Shown: one piece after another, positions 35,856-44,617 of the stretch | Layout: each line of letters opens with the position of its first letter | Numbering within the stretch: position 1 is the first letter of the stretch | Source of the DNA: Anderseniella sp039978075 | GTDB lineage: Bacteria > Pseudomonadota > Alphaproteobacteria > Rhizobiales > Aestuariivirgaceae | Assembly (NCBI GenBank): GCA_039978075.1 | Contig: JBDWCA010000014.1 | Span: 124,001-188,000, forward strand | Direction: 5' to 3' | DNA length: 64,000 nt | Made by a program: the position numbers and the translations under genes | Notes under the pieces: generated by a model | The model's input: only the letters and a program-made list of their open reading frames with translations | What the model was told of the DNA's origin: nothing | Database searches by the model: none

Positions 35856-36323
35856 ATGTCGTTTCTCATTCAGTCGCTTGAACCTGATCAGTTTGGCTCC
35901 CTGTTCTCAATGTCAGACGATGAACTGCAGCAACACCACGCTCGACGCGTTACAGTTGAGCAGAATCCCGGAACACCCTGCCGTGTGTCCCTGCAGGATG
36001 CCGAAATAGGAGAAGAGGTGATCTTGCTGCACTACGAACATCTGCCGGAAGACAGTCCGTTCCGGTCAAGCCATGCCATTTACGTAAGGAATAATGCGGC
36101 GCAGTGTTTTCTGGACGAGGACGAAATTCCTGCCCTGTTCCGGCACCGGCTGATGTCGGTAAGAGCCTTCAGCAAGGATCACATCATGATCAATGCCGAT
36201 GCCACTGAAGGGACGCACCTGGAGCCGGTGCTCAAGCGCTTCCTTGATGATCAGAATGTAGCTTACATCCACTTGCACTATGCAAAACCCGGGTGTTTTG
36301 CAGCGCGGGTCGAACGCTGCTGA
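35856..36323 (+). CDS. DUF1203-type protein
   Basis: The start is ATG 35856 with TTGGAGC seven bases upstream, not the ATG/other codon at 35802. The 155-residue cytoplasmic protein has the DUF1203 layout: a Cys/Arg block (GTPCRVSLQDAEIGEEVILLHYEHLP) followed by SPFRSSHAIYVR, a central HRLMSVRAFS, and a final AYIHLHYAKPGCFAARVER. Function is unknown. The 246 bp upstream (35610-35855) hold nothing recognisable. Confidence 0.82.
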   Translation: MSFLIQSLEPDQFGSLFSMSDDELQQHHARRVTVEQNPGTPCRVSLQDAEIGEEVILLHYEHLPEDSPFRSSHAIYVRNNAAQCFLDEDEIPALFRHRLMSVRAFSKDHIMINADATEGTHLEPVLKRFLDDQNVAYIHLHYAKPGCFAARVERC

Positions 36324-36432
36324 CCTGCGAACACGAAGACAATCTTCAAACGCATTGAGAATGCGATCGGTTATTTTTGGCCGGGCGCGACCAGAGTTTC
36401 ATGTCTGCCGCTTAGATCGCGCAAGTCCCGAA

Positions 36433-36476
36433 TTGTCATCATTGAGAAAATGATGCTATATTGAATGATCGTTCAG
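36433..36476 (+). promoter_or_regulatory. sigma-70-type promoter with 16-bp operator, Rieske oxygenase gene
   Basis: TTGTCA (36433-36438), an 18-bp spacer, TATATT (36457-36462), and a partly overlapping inverted repeat TTGAATGATCGTTCAG at 36461-36476. The Rieske gene start is 20 bp downstream. The repeat matches 12 of 16 bases with the one in front of the transporter operon at 42128-42143. Confidence 0.6.
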
Positions 36477-36495
36477 TTTGACAAAGGCGTTTCTG

Positions 36496-37764
36496 ATGAC
36501 CCGGATGGAAAGCTTTAACGGCGCACCACCTGCGCTTGACAAGTCACAAATCAATGGCGCGCCTGAGCAATGGGACCGTGGCGGACTGCCTGCCTGGGCA
36601 TACATCAACGATGAACAGCTGGAACTGGAACGCGATGTGTTGTTCCGCCGTCACTGGCAGTTGGCGGGCCACGTCAGCAATGCCCCGGAAGCTGGAAATT
36701 ACTTCTGTTTCGACGTTGCAGGGGAGCGGGCAGTTGTTGTGCGCGGCAAGGATAATGAGATACGCGCCTTTCACAATGTCTGCCGTCATCGCGGGTCACG
36801 GGTGGTTGTCAATGAAACCGGCACCTGCGGGTCGGCACTGGTATGCCCGTTTCATGGCTGGTCTTTCAATCTTGACGGCACGCTGCGAACTGTTGCGCAG
36901 CCCAAGGCTGTGCCAGTGCTTGATCCCGTCGAGCATGGGCTTGTGCCGGTAGAGTTTGAAATCTGGCACGGATTTGTGTTCGTCAGGTTTCAACCGGGTC
37001 CACAACCAGCGGTCGCGGAATTGCTGGCTCGCCATGAAGCGGAAGTTGCGCTTTATCGTTCAGTCCAAGCCGAGCCAACCCGCAACAATTTCTGGTCTCA
37101 GGAAATAGGTGCCAACTGGAAGTGTGTTCGAGACGTCGACAATGAGGGTTATCATGTTCCAATGGCCCACCCTGGATTACAGGATCTGTACGGCAGCAAC
37201 TATTTCGACGAACACTGGCAGGACGGCACGACCCGCTCTTTCGGCCCGTTTAAGGGCGAGACCAGCAGACTGTGGTCGGTGCGTGCCTATAACAGTGTCC
37301 TGCCAGAAGTTGATTATCTGCCGGAAAGCCACCGCCGGGCGTGGCTCTATATCGGAATGTTCCCGAACCAGGTCTTGTATTTCTATCCGGATGGGTTGGG
37401 CTTCTATCAGGAGTTCCCGGTAGCAACCGACAAGACGGTGTTGCGCGGTGGTGCATATGGCCAGCCGCTCCCGGAAACCGGAGATGCAACCTTCAACCGG
37501 CACATTCGGGCGGCGCGTTATCTGTCTGAACGCATCGACAATGATACGGCCGCAGAAGACATCCAGCTGACCGTGTGGTCCAACGAAGCTGCGCATTCAA
37601 GCGGCTTTCAGGGCTTTATCCTGTCTGACCTGGAATATGGCGTGAAGCAGTATCACGACCAGTTGCGTGCCGTCATGCCTGTCCTGCAGCAGTCCGAGCC
37701 ACCAGAGCGAGGATGCCTGGAAATCATCAACAACAAGCTGCTTGCGTCTTTCACACCGGAATAG
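36496..37764 (+). CDS. Rieske non-heme iron oxygenase, alpha subunit
   Basis: A 422-residue ring-hydroxylating/N-demethylating oxygenase subunit. The Rieske 2Fe-2S ligands are CRHRG (Cys-x-His) and CPFHGW (Cys-x2-His) about 19 residues apart; the catalytic domain has NWKCVRDVDNEGYHVPMAH with the bridging acidic residue and the two iron-binding His. No reductase subunit adjoins it. The start ATG 36496 has AAAGG upstream; a TTG at 36478 is less likely. Shared operator with the polyamine-type transporter suggests it demethylates or hydroxylates an imported quaternary amine, like GbcA, Stc2 or CntA. The exact substrate is not visible. Confidence 0.9.
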   Translation: MTRMESFNGAPPALDKSQINGAPEQWDRGGLPAWAYINDEQLELERDVLFRRHWQLAGHVSNAPEAGNYFCFDVAGERAVVVRGKDNEIRAFHNVCRHRGSRVVVNETGTCGSALVCPFHGWSFNLDGTLRTVAQPKAVPVLDPVEHGLVPVEFEIWHGFVFVRFQPGPQPAVAELLARHEAEVALYRSVQAEPTRNNFWSQEIGANWKCVRDVDNEGYHVPMAHPGLQDLYGSNYFDEHWQDGTTRSFGPFKGETSRLWSVRAYNSVLPEVDYLPESHRRAWLYIGMFPNQVLYFYPDGLGFYQEFPVATDKTVLRGGAYGQPLPETGDATFNRHIRAARYLSERIDNDTAAEDIQLTVWSNEAAHSSGFQGFILSDLEYGVKQYHDQLRAVMPVLQQSEPPERGCLEIINNKLLASFTPE

Positions 37765-37833
37765 AAGCGTTTCTGCGAATTGCCGGGTTTGCTGGCGCAA
37801 CCCATTCAGGCGGACGCCTTTGCCCCATCTCTC

Positions 37834-38676
37834 TTATGCGCCGCCCTGGTCAGCAATCTGCTGATCAAGTTCCTGGCGCTTTTGCTGATAGAACATGAGC
37901 AATGCCGCTATTGCGACGCACACGGCAACAAACAGGATGATGATTGTCGCAAGCGCGTTGATGTCGGGGCGCAGGCCCAGCCGAATTCGTGAAAAGATCA
38001 GGATCGGCAAGGTGTTCGCGCCCGGCCCGGTAACAAAACTGGCTATGACCAGATCGTCGAGTGACAGGGTGAAGGCCAGAAGCCAGCCGCTTATCATTCC
38101 CGGCGCAAGACGCGGAATTGTAATCGCGGTCAGGACTTTGAACGGCTTGGCGCCGAGGTCCGATGCCGCTTCCTCAAGCGTCTGGCCCATCCCGGTCAAA
38201 CGTGCCTGAACAATCACAGCCACGTAGGACAGAGAAAAGGTAATGTGCGCGATTGTAATAGTTGTAAATCCGCGCTCTGCGGGCCAGCCGATCAGCTGTT
38301 TCAGTGTAATAAACAGAACCAGAAGTGAAAGTCCTGTTATCACTTCCGGCATGACCAGCGGCGCAACCAGCATGCCGCCGAACAAGGTGCGCCCCTTGAA
38401 CCTGCCGAACCGCACCATGGCCAGGCCTGCGAGCGTACCCAAAAGGGTTGCGAATGTGGCATTGACGACAGCGATCTGGAGGCTGAGCGTAACCGCATTC
38501 CACACTTCTTCCGACTTGAACAGCACTTCGTACCAGCGCAGTGACCATCCACCCCAGACAGGTACGAGTTTTGAATAATTGAACGAATAGATCACCAGAA
38601 GAATGATCGGGATGTAGAAAAATGCCAGGCCGAAAGCCAGCATGACCGAGAGAAATCTGGAGCGCTTGCCATACAT
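37834..38676 (-). CDS. ABC transporter permease, PotC/PotI type
   Basis: An inner-membrane permease of 280 residues with six predicted helices and the EAA-like loop EEAASDLGAKPFKVLTAITIPRLAPGM. The opening FYIPIILLVIYSFN and the closing region match polyamine permease PotI/PotC. It is the last gene of a four-gene minus-strand operon and follows the other permease by two bases. Confidence 0.94.
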   Translation of the reverse strand: MYGKRSRFLSVMLAFGLAFFYIPIILLVIYSFNYSKLVPVWGGWSLRWYEVLFKSEEVWNAVTLSLQIAVVNATFATLLGTLAGLAMVRFGRFKGRTLFGGMLVAPLVMPEVITGLSLLVLFITLKQLIGWPAERGFTTITIAHITFSLSYVAVIVQARLTGMGQTLEEAASDLGAKPFKVLTAITIPRLAPGMISGWLLAFTLSLDDLVIASFVTGPGANTLPILIFSRIRLGLRPDINALATIIILFVAVCVAIAALLMFYQQKRQELDQQIADQGGA

Positions 38677-38678
38677 GG

Positions 38679-39641
38679 TTATTGCTCCTCCGCGGCCTTG
38701 CCCTGAAAGTACTGGTAAATTGTCATGGGCAGTACAAGCAGGACCAGCAATACGATGGCGACAGCGGATGCGACCGGCCAGTCAGTGTTGGCCGAGAACT
38801 CGTTGAAAAGCAGTCGCCCGATCATCAGCACGTTGCCGCCGCCAAGCAAATCGGGAATGACGTATTCGCCGGTTGCCGGAATGAACACCAGCAATGAACC
38901 GGCAACAATGCCCGGTATCGTCAATGGCAGGGTGACTTTCAGAAACGTGTTCATTGGCCGCGACCCGAGGTCCGCGGCAGCCTCGTTCAAGGTGTTGTCC
39001 AGCCGCTCCATGTTGGCGTAAAGCGGCAGGATCATGAACGGCAGATAGGTATATACGATGCCGATATAGACAGCGAATTCGGTGTAGAGCATGCGAACGG
39101 GTTCATCGATCAGCCCCAGCGAGATCAACAGGTTGTTTATGGTGCCGCGATCAGCCAGCAGACCCATCCACGCGTAGACGCGCAGCAGGAACGATGTCCA
39201 GAACGGCAAAATGACCGCAAACAACAACAGTCTCTTTGCTACAGGCCCCGATCGAACGATGCCATAGGCCATCGGGTAACCGATCAGCAGGCAGGCGATC
39301 GTGGAAATGATCGAGATCTTCAGTGAGTTCAGATAGGTCCGGTAATACAGATTGTCCGTCAGTATGTAGATGAAATTGTCAAACACCAGCCGGATGTTCA
39401 TGACGCCCTCATCAGTCCATTCAATCATGCTGGAGAACGGCGGGCTGGCTATGACTATTTCCGCCAGGCTGATCTTGGCGACGATGAAGAAAGGCAGCAG
39501 GAAAAAAATCAGCAGCCAGGCGTAGGGCACAAACACGATGATGGACCGCCATCGCGACTGAATGCGCCTGGTTAGCTGGCGGAAAAAGCCTGATTGCTTG
39601 TCCGCTGTTTCCGTTGCCATGTTTTGTGTTGTGTCGCTCAT
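38679..39641 (-). CDS. ABC transporter permease, PotB/PotH type
   Basis: The second permease subunit, 320 residues, six helices after a ~35-residue hydrophilic N-terminus. The ATPase-contact loop is NEAAADLGSRPMNTFLKVTLPLTIPGIVAG, and the FVPYAWLLIFFLLPFFIVAKISL start and ATGEYVIPDLLGG block are typical of PotH. It overlaps the ATPase gene by 4 bp. Confidence 0.94.
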   Translation of the reverse strand: MSDTTQNMATETADKQSGFFRQLTRRIQSRWRSIIVFVPYAWLLIFFLLPFFIVAKISLAEIVIASPPFSSMIEWTDEGVMNIRLVFDNFIYILTDNLYYRTYLNSLKISIISTIACLLIGYPMAYGIVRSGPVAKRLLLFAVILPFWTSFLLRVYAWMGLLADRGTINNLLISLGLIDEPVRMLYTEFAVYIGIVYTYLPFMILPLYANMERLDNTLNEAAADLGSRPMNTFLKVTLPLTIPGIVAGSLLVFIPATGEYVIPDLLGGGNVLMIGRLLFNEFSANTDWPVASAVAIVLLVLLVLPMTIYQYFQGKAAEEQ

Positions 39642-40783
39642 TTTTGCAGCAACATTGCGCTTGATGGATCCCAGGTGAGGTAGACGGTGTCTTCCCAGGT
39701 GATCTGATGTGACCGGCTCTTCGGCCTGACCTGATTGGGAGCGGTAACATCAACAATCAGACCATCGTTCAGGCGAATCTTGTAAATGGAGGTGTTGCCC
39801 AGATAGCCGATGTCATCGACCTTGCCCTCTGCATGATTGGTGGTGGGCTTGCCTTTTCTCGGCGCTGTCTTGCTCAATTTGATCTTTTCCGGTCGTATGG
39901 CAATCCATACCCGGCTGTTCTCTTTCACCGATTGCCCGTGATCGATATAGATTTCGCCCAGGTTCGTATCGACCCGGACATGATCCGGGCTGTTCTCCGT
40001 AATCCTGCCTTCCAGAATGTTCGCCGACCCTATGAAATCTGCGACAAAGCGCGATTCCGGAAATTCGTATATTTCGGTTGGAGTGCCAATCTGTGCGAGT
40101 TCGCCGGCGTCCATTACGGCAATTCTGCTTGAAAGCGTCATTGCCTCTTCCTGGTCGTGGGTCACAACGACGAAAGTGATGCCGACCTGTTCCTGGATGT
40201 TGGCAAGTTCAAACTGTGTTTGCTCGCGCAGCTTCTTGTCGAGGGCGCCAAGCGGTTCATCAAGCAACAGAAGTTTCGGCTCCTTGACCAATGCCCGCGC
40301 AAGCGCCACCCGCTGGCGCTGACCGCCGGACAGTTGTTGTGGCTTGCGCTTCTTGTAGTCCTGAAGTTCGACCAGTTTGAGTATCTCGTGGACCTTGTGA
40401 TCGATTTCGTCGCCCGGCAGCTTGTCCTGCTTCAGGCCAAAAGCGATGTTGTTTTCAACGGTCATGTGCGGAAACAGCGCATAGCTTTGAAACATCATGT
40501 TTGTCGGACGCTCGTATGGAGGAACCGTCGACATATCGGCGCCGTCGATAAGGATGGTGCCCGCTGTGGGAGTTTCAAAGCCTGCCAGCATTCTGAGCAG
40601 CGTGGTCTTGCCGCACCCCGAACCGCCGAGCAGGCAAAACAGTTCGCCTTGGTAAATGTCCAGATCTATGTTGTTTACAGCGGTGACATCACCGAATTTC
40701 TTCGTTACGCCCCTGACACGGACCATGGGCTGTGCGTCTGTATCGAGCCATGGTGCGTCACTGGCAGTCGGATCACCAGCCAT
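39638..40783 (-). CDS. ABC transporter ATPase, PotA/PotG type
   Basis: A 381-residue ATPase with Walker A LLGGSGCGKTTLLR, signature LSGGQRQRVALARAL, Walker B LLLLDEPLGALD, switch His in VVTHDQEEAM, and a C-terminal TOBE domain (RPEKIKLSKT...). The Walker A has GGSGCGKT where GPSGCGKT is commoner. It powers import by the two permeases. A strong hairpin separates it from the binding-protein gene upstream. Confidence 0.95.
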   Translation of the reverse strand: MAGDPTASDAPWLDTDAQPMVRVRGVTKKFGDVTAVNNIDLDIYQGELFCLLGGSGCGKTTLLRMLAGFETPTAGTILIDGADMSTVPPYERPTNMMFQSYALFPHMTVENNIAFGLKQDKLPGDEIDHKVHEILKLVELQDYKKRKPQQLSGGQRQRVALARALVKEPKLLLLDEPLGALDKKLREQTQFELANIQEQVGITFVVVTHDQEEAMTLSSRIAVMDAGELAQIGTPTEIYEFPESRFVADFIGSANILEGRITENSPDHVRVDTNLGEIYIDHGQSVKENSRVWIAIRPEKIKLSKTAPRKGKPTTNHAEGKVDDIGYLGNTSIYKIRLNDGLIVDVTAPNQVRPKSRSHQITWEDTVYLTWDPSSAMLLQK

Positions 40784-40821
40784 ATTGGACCTCGTTTTTC
40801 TGTTGCGATGTGAACAGCGTG

Positions 40822-40852
40822 GCGATGGCGGCTGCTAAGGTGCCGCCATCGC
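40822..40852 (-). other. intercistronic hairpin between binding-protein and ATPase genes
   Basis: GCGATGGCGGC (40822-40832) and GCCGCCATCGC (40842-40852) pair perfectly over 11 bp with a 9-nt loop. There is no T-run, so it looks like an mRNA-stabilising or attenuating hairpin of the kind that keeps binding-protein transcript in excess over permease transcript. Confidence 0.65.
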
Positions 40853-40865
40853 AAGCAGCTGCTAA

Positions 40866-41978
40866 CTAGCTACCGGCCTTGAACTCGGTCCAGGTTCTTG
40901 TCCGGAATTTTTCAGCCTTGGGCGGCAACGGATTCAGTGTGTACATATCCGATACCTGTTCGGGGGTCGGGTAGGCGGCGGCACTTGAAGTTACCGCCTT
41001 GTCGATCATCGGCTTGGCGTCAATGTTTGCAGACGCATACCATGTGGAGTTGCTGTCACCGGCTGCCACGTCCGGACGCATCACGTAGTTGAGAAACAGA
41101 TGAGCGTCTTCCACGTTTTTGGCATCGGCAGGTATGACCCAGCCATCAACCCAGAAATTTGACTTGCCCTTTCCTTCCGGCAGGAAGAAATCGAGAACAA
41201 CGCCGGTCTTGGCTTCTGCCGCACCGGACATCGCGAGCAGGCCATCCGGGCCCCAGGTTGTTGACACGCAGAATTCCTTTTGCGGCATCCTCTGGTAGGC
41301 GTAATTGTCGAACGTCTTCACGTAGGGACGGATTTTTTTCAGAAGTTCACCAACTTGCTTGTAGTCTTTCCTGTCTGTTGAATCCGGTGGCAGGCCAAGA
41401 TAGGCGAGGGCCATCGGGATCATGTCAGTCGGTGAATCGAGGAATGAAACCCCGCATTTGGCAATTTCCTTCATGTGCTTGGGATCGAATATCATGTCGA
41501 GCGATCCAATTGGCGCGTCGGGATAGGTCTCCAGCACCAGTTCCTTGTTGTAGGTCACACCGTGGGTGCCCCACATATATGGAACCACGTACTTGTTGTC
41601 CGGGTCCCATTTGCCGGACAATTGGGTCATGACCGCCTTGTCCATGTGTTTGAAATTATCCAGTTTTGTCCTGTCGATAGGTTGCAGGATGCCCCCGGCT
41701 TTTATCAGGCGTGCAACCTGCGAAGCTGCGTGCGAGACGATATCGTAGCCACTGTCGCCGGCAAGCAGCTTGGCGTCGATAGCTTCAACCGACTCGTAAT
41801 TATCGTACACGACCTTGATGCCGGTTTCTTTCTCGAAATTCTTGATTGTATCTGCGCCAATATACTCAGCCCAGTTCGTGATTTTCAGGACACGTTCCTC
41901 AGCTGCTGCGTGCGTTGTAAGAAATGCGCCGACAGCGGCTGCGCAAACCAGCGTTTTCAAATGATTTGTGAATTTCAT
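40866..41978 (-). CDS. polyamine-type periplasmic binding protein, PotD/PotF family
   Basis: A 370-residue periplasmic binding protein with signal peptide ending near AHAAA-EERV. Similarity to PotF runs through: TNWAEYIGADTIKNFEKETGIKVVYD, CGVSFLDSPTDM, ADAKNVEDAHLFLNYVMRPDV and VRTRTW-like end. PotF's putrescine contacts in the WSDY loop read WAEY here, and the FFDVFAMP region reads FWVDGWVIP, so the ligand is probably not plain putrescine. It is the first gene of the operon. The promoter and operator are at 42128-42173. Confidence 0.93.
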   Translation of the reverse strand: MKFTNHLKTLVCAAAVGAFLTTHAAAEERVLKITNWAEYIGADTIKNFEKETGIKVVYDNYESVEAIDAKLLAGDSGYDIVSHAASQVARLIKAGGILQPIDRTKLDNFKHMDKAVMTQLSGKWDPDNKYVVPYMWGTHGVTYNKELVLETYPDAPIGSLDMIFDPKHMKEIAKCGVSFLDSPTDMIPMALAYLGLPPDSTDRKDYKQVGELLKKIRPYVKTFDNYAYQRMPQKEFCVSTTWGPDGLLAMSGAAEAKTGVVLDFFLPEGKGKSNFWVDGWVIPADAKNVEDAHLFLNYVMRPDVAAGDSNSTWYASANIDAKPMIDKAVTSSAAAYPTPEQVSDMYTLNPLPPKAEKFRTRTWTEFKAGS

Positions 41979-42127
41979 CGTTTTGTTTTCTCCCTAATGT
42001 TTCCGATCTTGTGATTGTGATCAATTCGCGGAAGCCAGATCGAATATTGCAACAACACGCGCCACGACTTGAAAACAATCCCGGTTAACCTGACGGGCTT
42101 TGTCACCCGGAATTTGCAATTGACTAA

Positions 42128-42173
42128 CTGAACAGTCGTTCAGAGAGTAGGTTGGCTAAAACAGATGAGTCAA
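42128..42173 (-). promoter_or_regulatory. promoter and 16-bp inverted-repeat operator of the transporter operon
   Basis: On the minus strand TTGACT (42173-42168), an 18-bp spacer, TACTCT (42149-42144), then CTGAACGACTGTTCAG (42143-42128), whose six-base arms are perfect. This is the same layout as at 36433-36476. The rest of the 301-bp gap 41979-42279 shows no gene. Confidence 0.62.
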
Positions 42174-42279
42174 GGCGATGAATGGCTTCTCCCTGATAAC
42201 GCGTCGCCGTTCACAGTGGTTGACCAACGCGTAAGGCAGCCACCTTTTCAGGCATCATGAAGCATAAACCAGATCAGGT

Positions 42280-44319
42280 TTACTCTACCGGACGGTCTCG
42301 TCTGGTGCAGGACTTGTCCGCATCTGGATCGTCGAATTCGCGCGCATACCTGTGACCGGCATAAACTGCAGACGCGATGATGGCAGGTGCCTCGCAATCG
42401 CCTATGCGCCGGATGGACTTCACCGATCCGGCAGCGCCCAGGGAGCGCTTTTCCGTCAACTCCCGATATAATACCTCGTTCGGTGACCTGGCAGTGACCA
42501 TGACCACTGCATCGGCCGGCACTGCCCGGCTGCGTTCGGTATAGCTGCACTTGAGCATCGCTTCACTGCCGTCAAAGCCATCAAGATTATGCGCCAGGAT
42601 CAGATCGGTCCGGAGTTCCATCAACCGCCTTTGCGTTCCATGCTGCTCCGTTGTCTCTGCACCAAACGATGCAACCAGGTTTTCAGGTGTCACATAGGTG
42701 ACAGCGGACGCAGTGGCCTGCAGCAATTCTGCGATAACGGCAGCCATGTAGTAGCTGTCATCATCAAACACCAGCACTCGTCCTTCGGGCAGGTGTCCGG
42801 CCATGATGTCGTCCGGCGTGAAAACCTGTTGCAGTGCCTGTAATCCTGCAATGCCGGCTGTGTTGGAGCGGCCAAGTCCGTCTTTGCGCCAGCTTGAACC
42901 GGTTGCGATGACAACGTGATCGGGTTCGACCAGTGCTACGTCATCAGCGCTCAATTCGCTTTCCGGAAAAATCTCAACATTGACCATAGCCTGCAATTGC
43001 TGGGTTCTGTAGTCGCGGACCCGTGCCCATTCGCTCAGGCCCGGCAGGCGGGCTTCCAGGGTTACCCGGCCGCCCAGTTCGCGCCGTGCTTCCGACAGCA
43101 TCACCGCATAGCCGCGCTGCCCCAGAGCGCGGGCGCATTCCAGCCCTGCCGGCCCGGCTCCGACAACCAGTATCTTGTCGTCTGACTGGCTTGTTCTGAT
43201 ATTTTCGGGGTGCCAGCTTTTTCGCCATTCTTCACCCATGGTCGGGTTCTGGGTACAACGGATCGGTACACCGAGGCCGTCTCCGGCATAACAGATGTTA
43301 CAGCCAATGCACTCGCGAATGTCTTCCGGCCTGCCTTCGGCAATCTTGTTGGGCAGGAACGGATCCGCGATGGACGGTCGCGCGGCACCGATGAAATCGG
43401 AGATTCCACGCTTGATATGGCTCACCATGGTGTCGGGAGACGTAAAGCGCCCGACAGTGACAACCGGTTTGGTCGTCGCCGATTTCACGAACGACATCAG
43501 CGGCTCCAGAGACGCTTCACCGACGAAACGCGAAACCCCCATCTCATGGGAGTAGTCATCGACGGTGATGTTCCACAGGTCCGGCATTTCCGACATCAGC
43601 GAAAACATATCGCGGCTTTCGCTATCATCGGACAGCCCGTCCACGGCAAAGCGTACGGCAACCGCACACTTGTCTCCGACCGCTTGCCTGGTTTCCTCTA
43701 TCAGTTCGCGGCACAGGCGGGTCCTGTTGCGCAGGTTTCCGCCGTACTCATCTGTGCGCTGGTTGGTTTGTGCTGACAGGAAGTGGGACAGCAGATAGCC
43801 ATGGGTTGCATAGACATAAACCAGATCGAACTCCGCGTCGCGGGCCCGCAGTGCCGCGTCGCGGTGCCATTGCCTCAGGTCGGCAATGTCCTGCTTGTCC
43901 ATTGCACGTGACTGGAACGGAACCCCTGATGCTGACGGCAGGCTGGAGACACCGATTGATACATCGCGGCTGAACTGGTTACTGCTGCGGCTGCCGCCAT
44001 GCCACAGCTCAACGCCGGCCAGCGCCCCGTGTTCATGCACATTGCCGGTCATTTTGGCATGCGCCCTGACGTCGGATGCATCCCACAGGCTGGCATAGGG
44101 GAAGGGCAGGTCATCGGAGGTTGGATGAATGGAGCAGTATTCCGTGTTGACCACACCCCATCCGCCTTCGGCTTTCACACCACGCATCGCGGCCAGCATG
44201 TTCGGGCGCAACCATCCCATTCCGGTGCAGTGCGGCACCTGGTAGAACCGGTTCTTTGCAGTGACCGGACCAACCTTTACCGGTTCGAACAAGACATCAT
44301 AACGAGGATCGCGAGGCAT
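42280..44319 (-). CDS. trimethylamine dehydrogenase-family iron-sulfur flavoprotein
   Basis: A 679-residue enzyme colinear with trimethylamine dehydrogenase (TMADH): an FMN TIM barrel, then ADP- and FAD-type nucleotide folds. Cys31 in QVPHCTG matches the Cys that bonds FMN; Tyr61 (NTEYCSI) and the Tyr/His of YVYATH match the active site; the four 4Fe-4S cysteines are in CIGCNICYAG and RCTQN. Two of the three aromatic-bowl residues that hold trimethylamine are lost: the second Trp segment is shorter and lacks Trp, and the third Trp is Asp (CYAGD). So it likely demethylates a different, perhaps acidic or bulky, N-methyl compound. Relatives act on N-methylproline and dimethylglycine. Confidence 0.92.
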   Translation of the reverse strand: MPRDPRYDVLFEPVKVGPVTAKNRFYQVPHCTGMGWLRPNMLAAMRGVKAEGGWGVVNTEYCSIHPTSDDLPFPYASLWDASDVRAHAKMTGNVHEHGALAGVELWHGGSRSSNQFSRDVSIGVSSLPSASGVPFQSRAMDKQDIADLRQWHRDAALRARDAEFDLVYVYATHGYLLSHFLSAQTNQRTDEYGGNLRNRTRLCRELIEETRQAVGDKCAVAVRFAVDGLSDDSESRDMFSLMSEMPDLWNITVDDYSHEMGVSRFVGEASLEPLMSFVKSATTKPVVTVGRFTSPDTMVSHIKRGISDFIGAARPSIADPFLPNKIAEGRPEDIRECIGCNICYAGDGLGVPIRCTQNPTMGEEWRKSWHPENIRTSQSDDKILVVGAGPAGLECARALGQRGYAVMLSEARRELGGRVTLEARLPGLSEWARVRDYRTQQLQAMVNVEIFPESELSADDVALVEPDHVVIATGSSWRKDGLGRSNTAGIAGLQALQQVFTPDDIMAGHLPEGRVLVFDDDSYYMAAVIAELLQATASAVTYVTPENLVASFGAETTEQHGTQRRLMELRTDLILAHNLDGFDGSEAMLKCSYTERSRAVPADAVVMVTARSPNEVLYRELTEKRSLGAAGSVKSIRRIGDCEAPAIIASAVYAGHRYAREFDDPDADKSCTRRDRPVE

Positions 44320-44428
44320 TCAGAACTCCGGCTAAGCTGTTCGGGGCTACGGGAAAATACGATAGAAGCTTGTGAATGTTCGCGAGGATAGATGTATCGT
44401 GGCGGATGGCAAGTCGGGGTTGGAAATT

Positions 44429-44507
44429 GTGGGGGTTTGTTTTGTTCCGCCCTCGCGGAGCGCAGCCGTAAGGCTGCTTGCGTGAGCGGAACAAAACAAA
44501 CCCCCAC
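44429..44507. repeat. long perfect inverted repeat (22-bp arms) between divergent genes
   Basis: The arm 44429-44450 (GTGGGGGTTTGTTTTG plus TTCCGC) is matched base for base by its complement at 44486-44507. The 35-nt centre has its own hairpin GCAGCC-GTAA-GGCTGC (44462-44477). The right flank is very A-rich. It stands alone between the TMADH-like gene and azlC, whose starts are at 44319 and 44618; no other gene is seen in this gap. Confidence 0.85.
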
Positions 44508-44617
44508 AAAAACAACACAAACAAAAATGCAACCCAGCCCGGCTGCATTCGGTCTTGCGCATGCCATGCGAATGATGAAAATCCTCTCCAGCACTCCTTT
44601 CCCTGAAAAGTATCTCC

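Noticed and set aside
42280..44319. Calling the flavoprotein trimethylamine dehydrogenase outright
   Set aside because: Two of three substrate-bowl aromatics are not conserved, so only the family is claimed.
44320..44400. Third copy of the TGAAC-N4-GTTCA operator before the TMADH-like gene
   Set aside because: Only GTGAATGTTCGC is present, with the wrong spacing; not counted.
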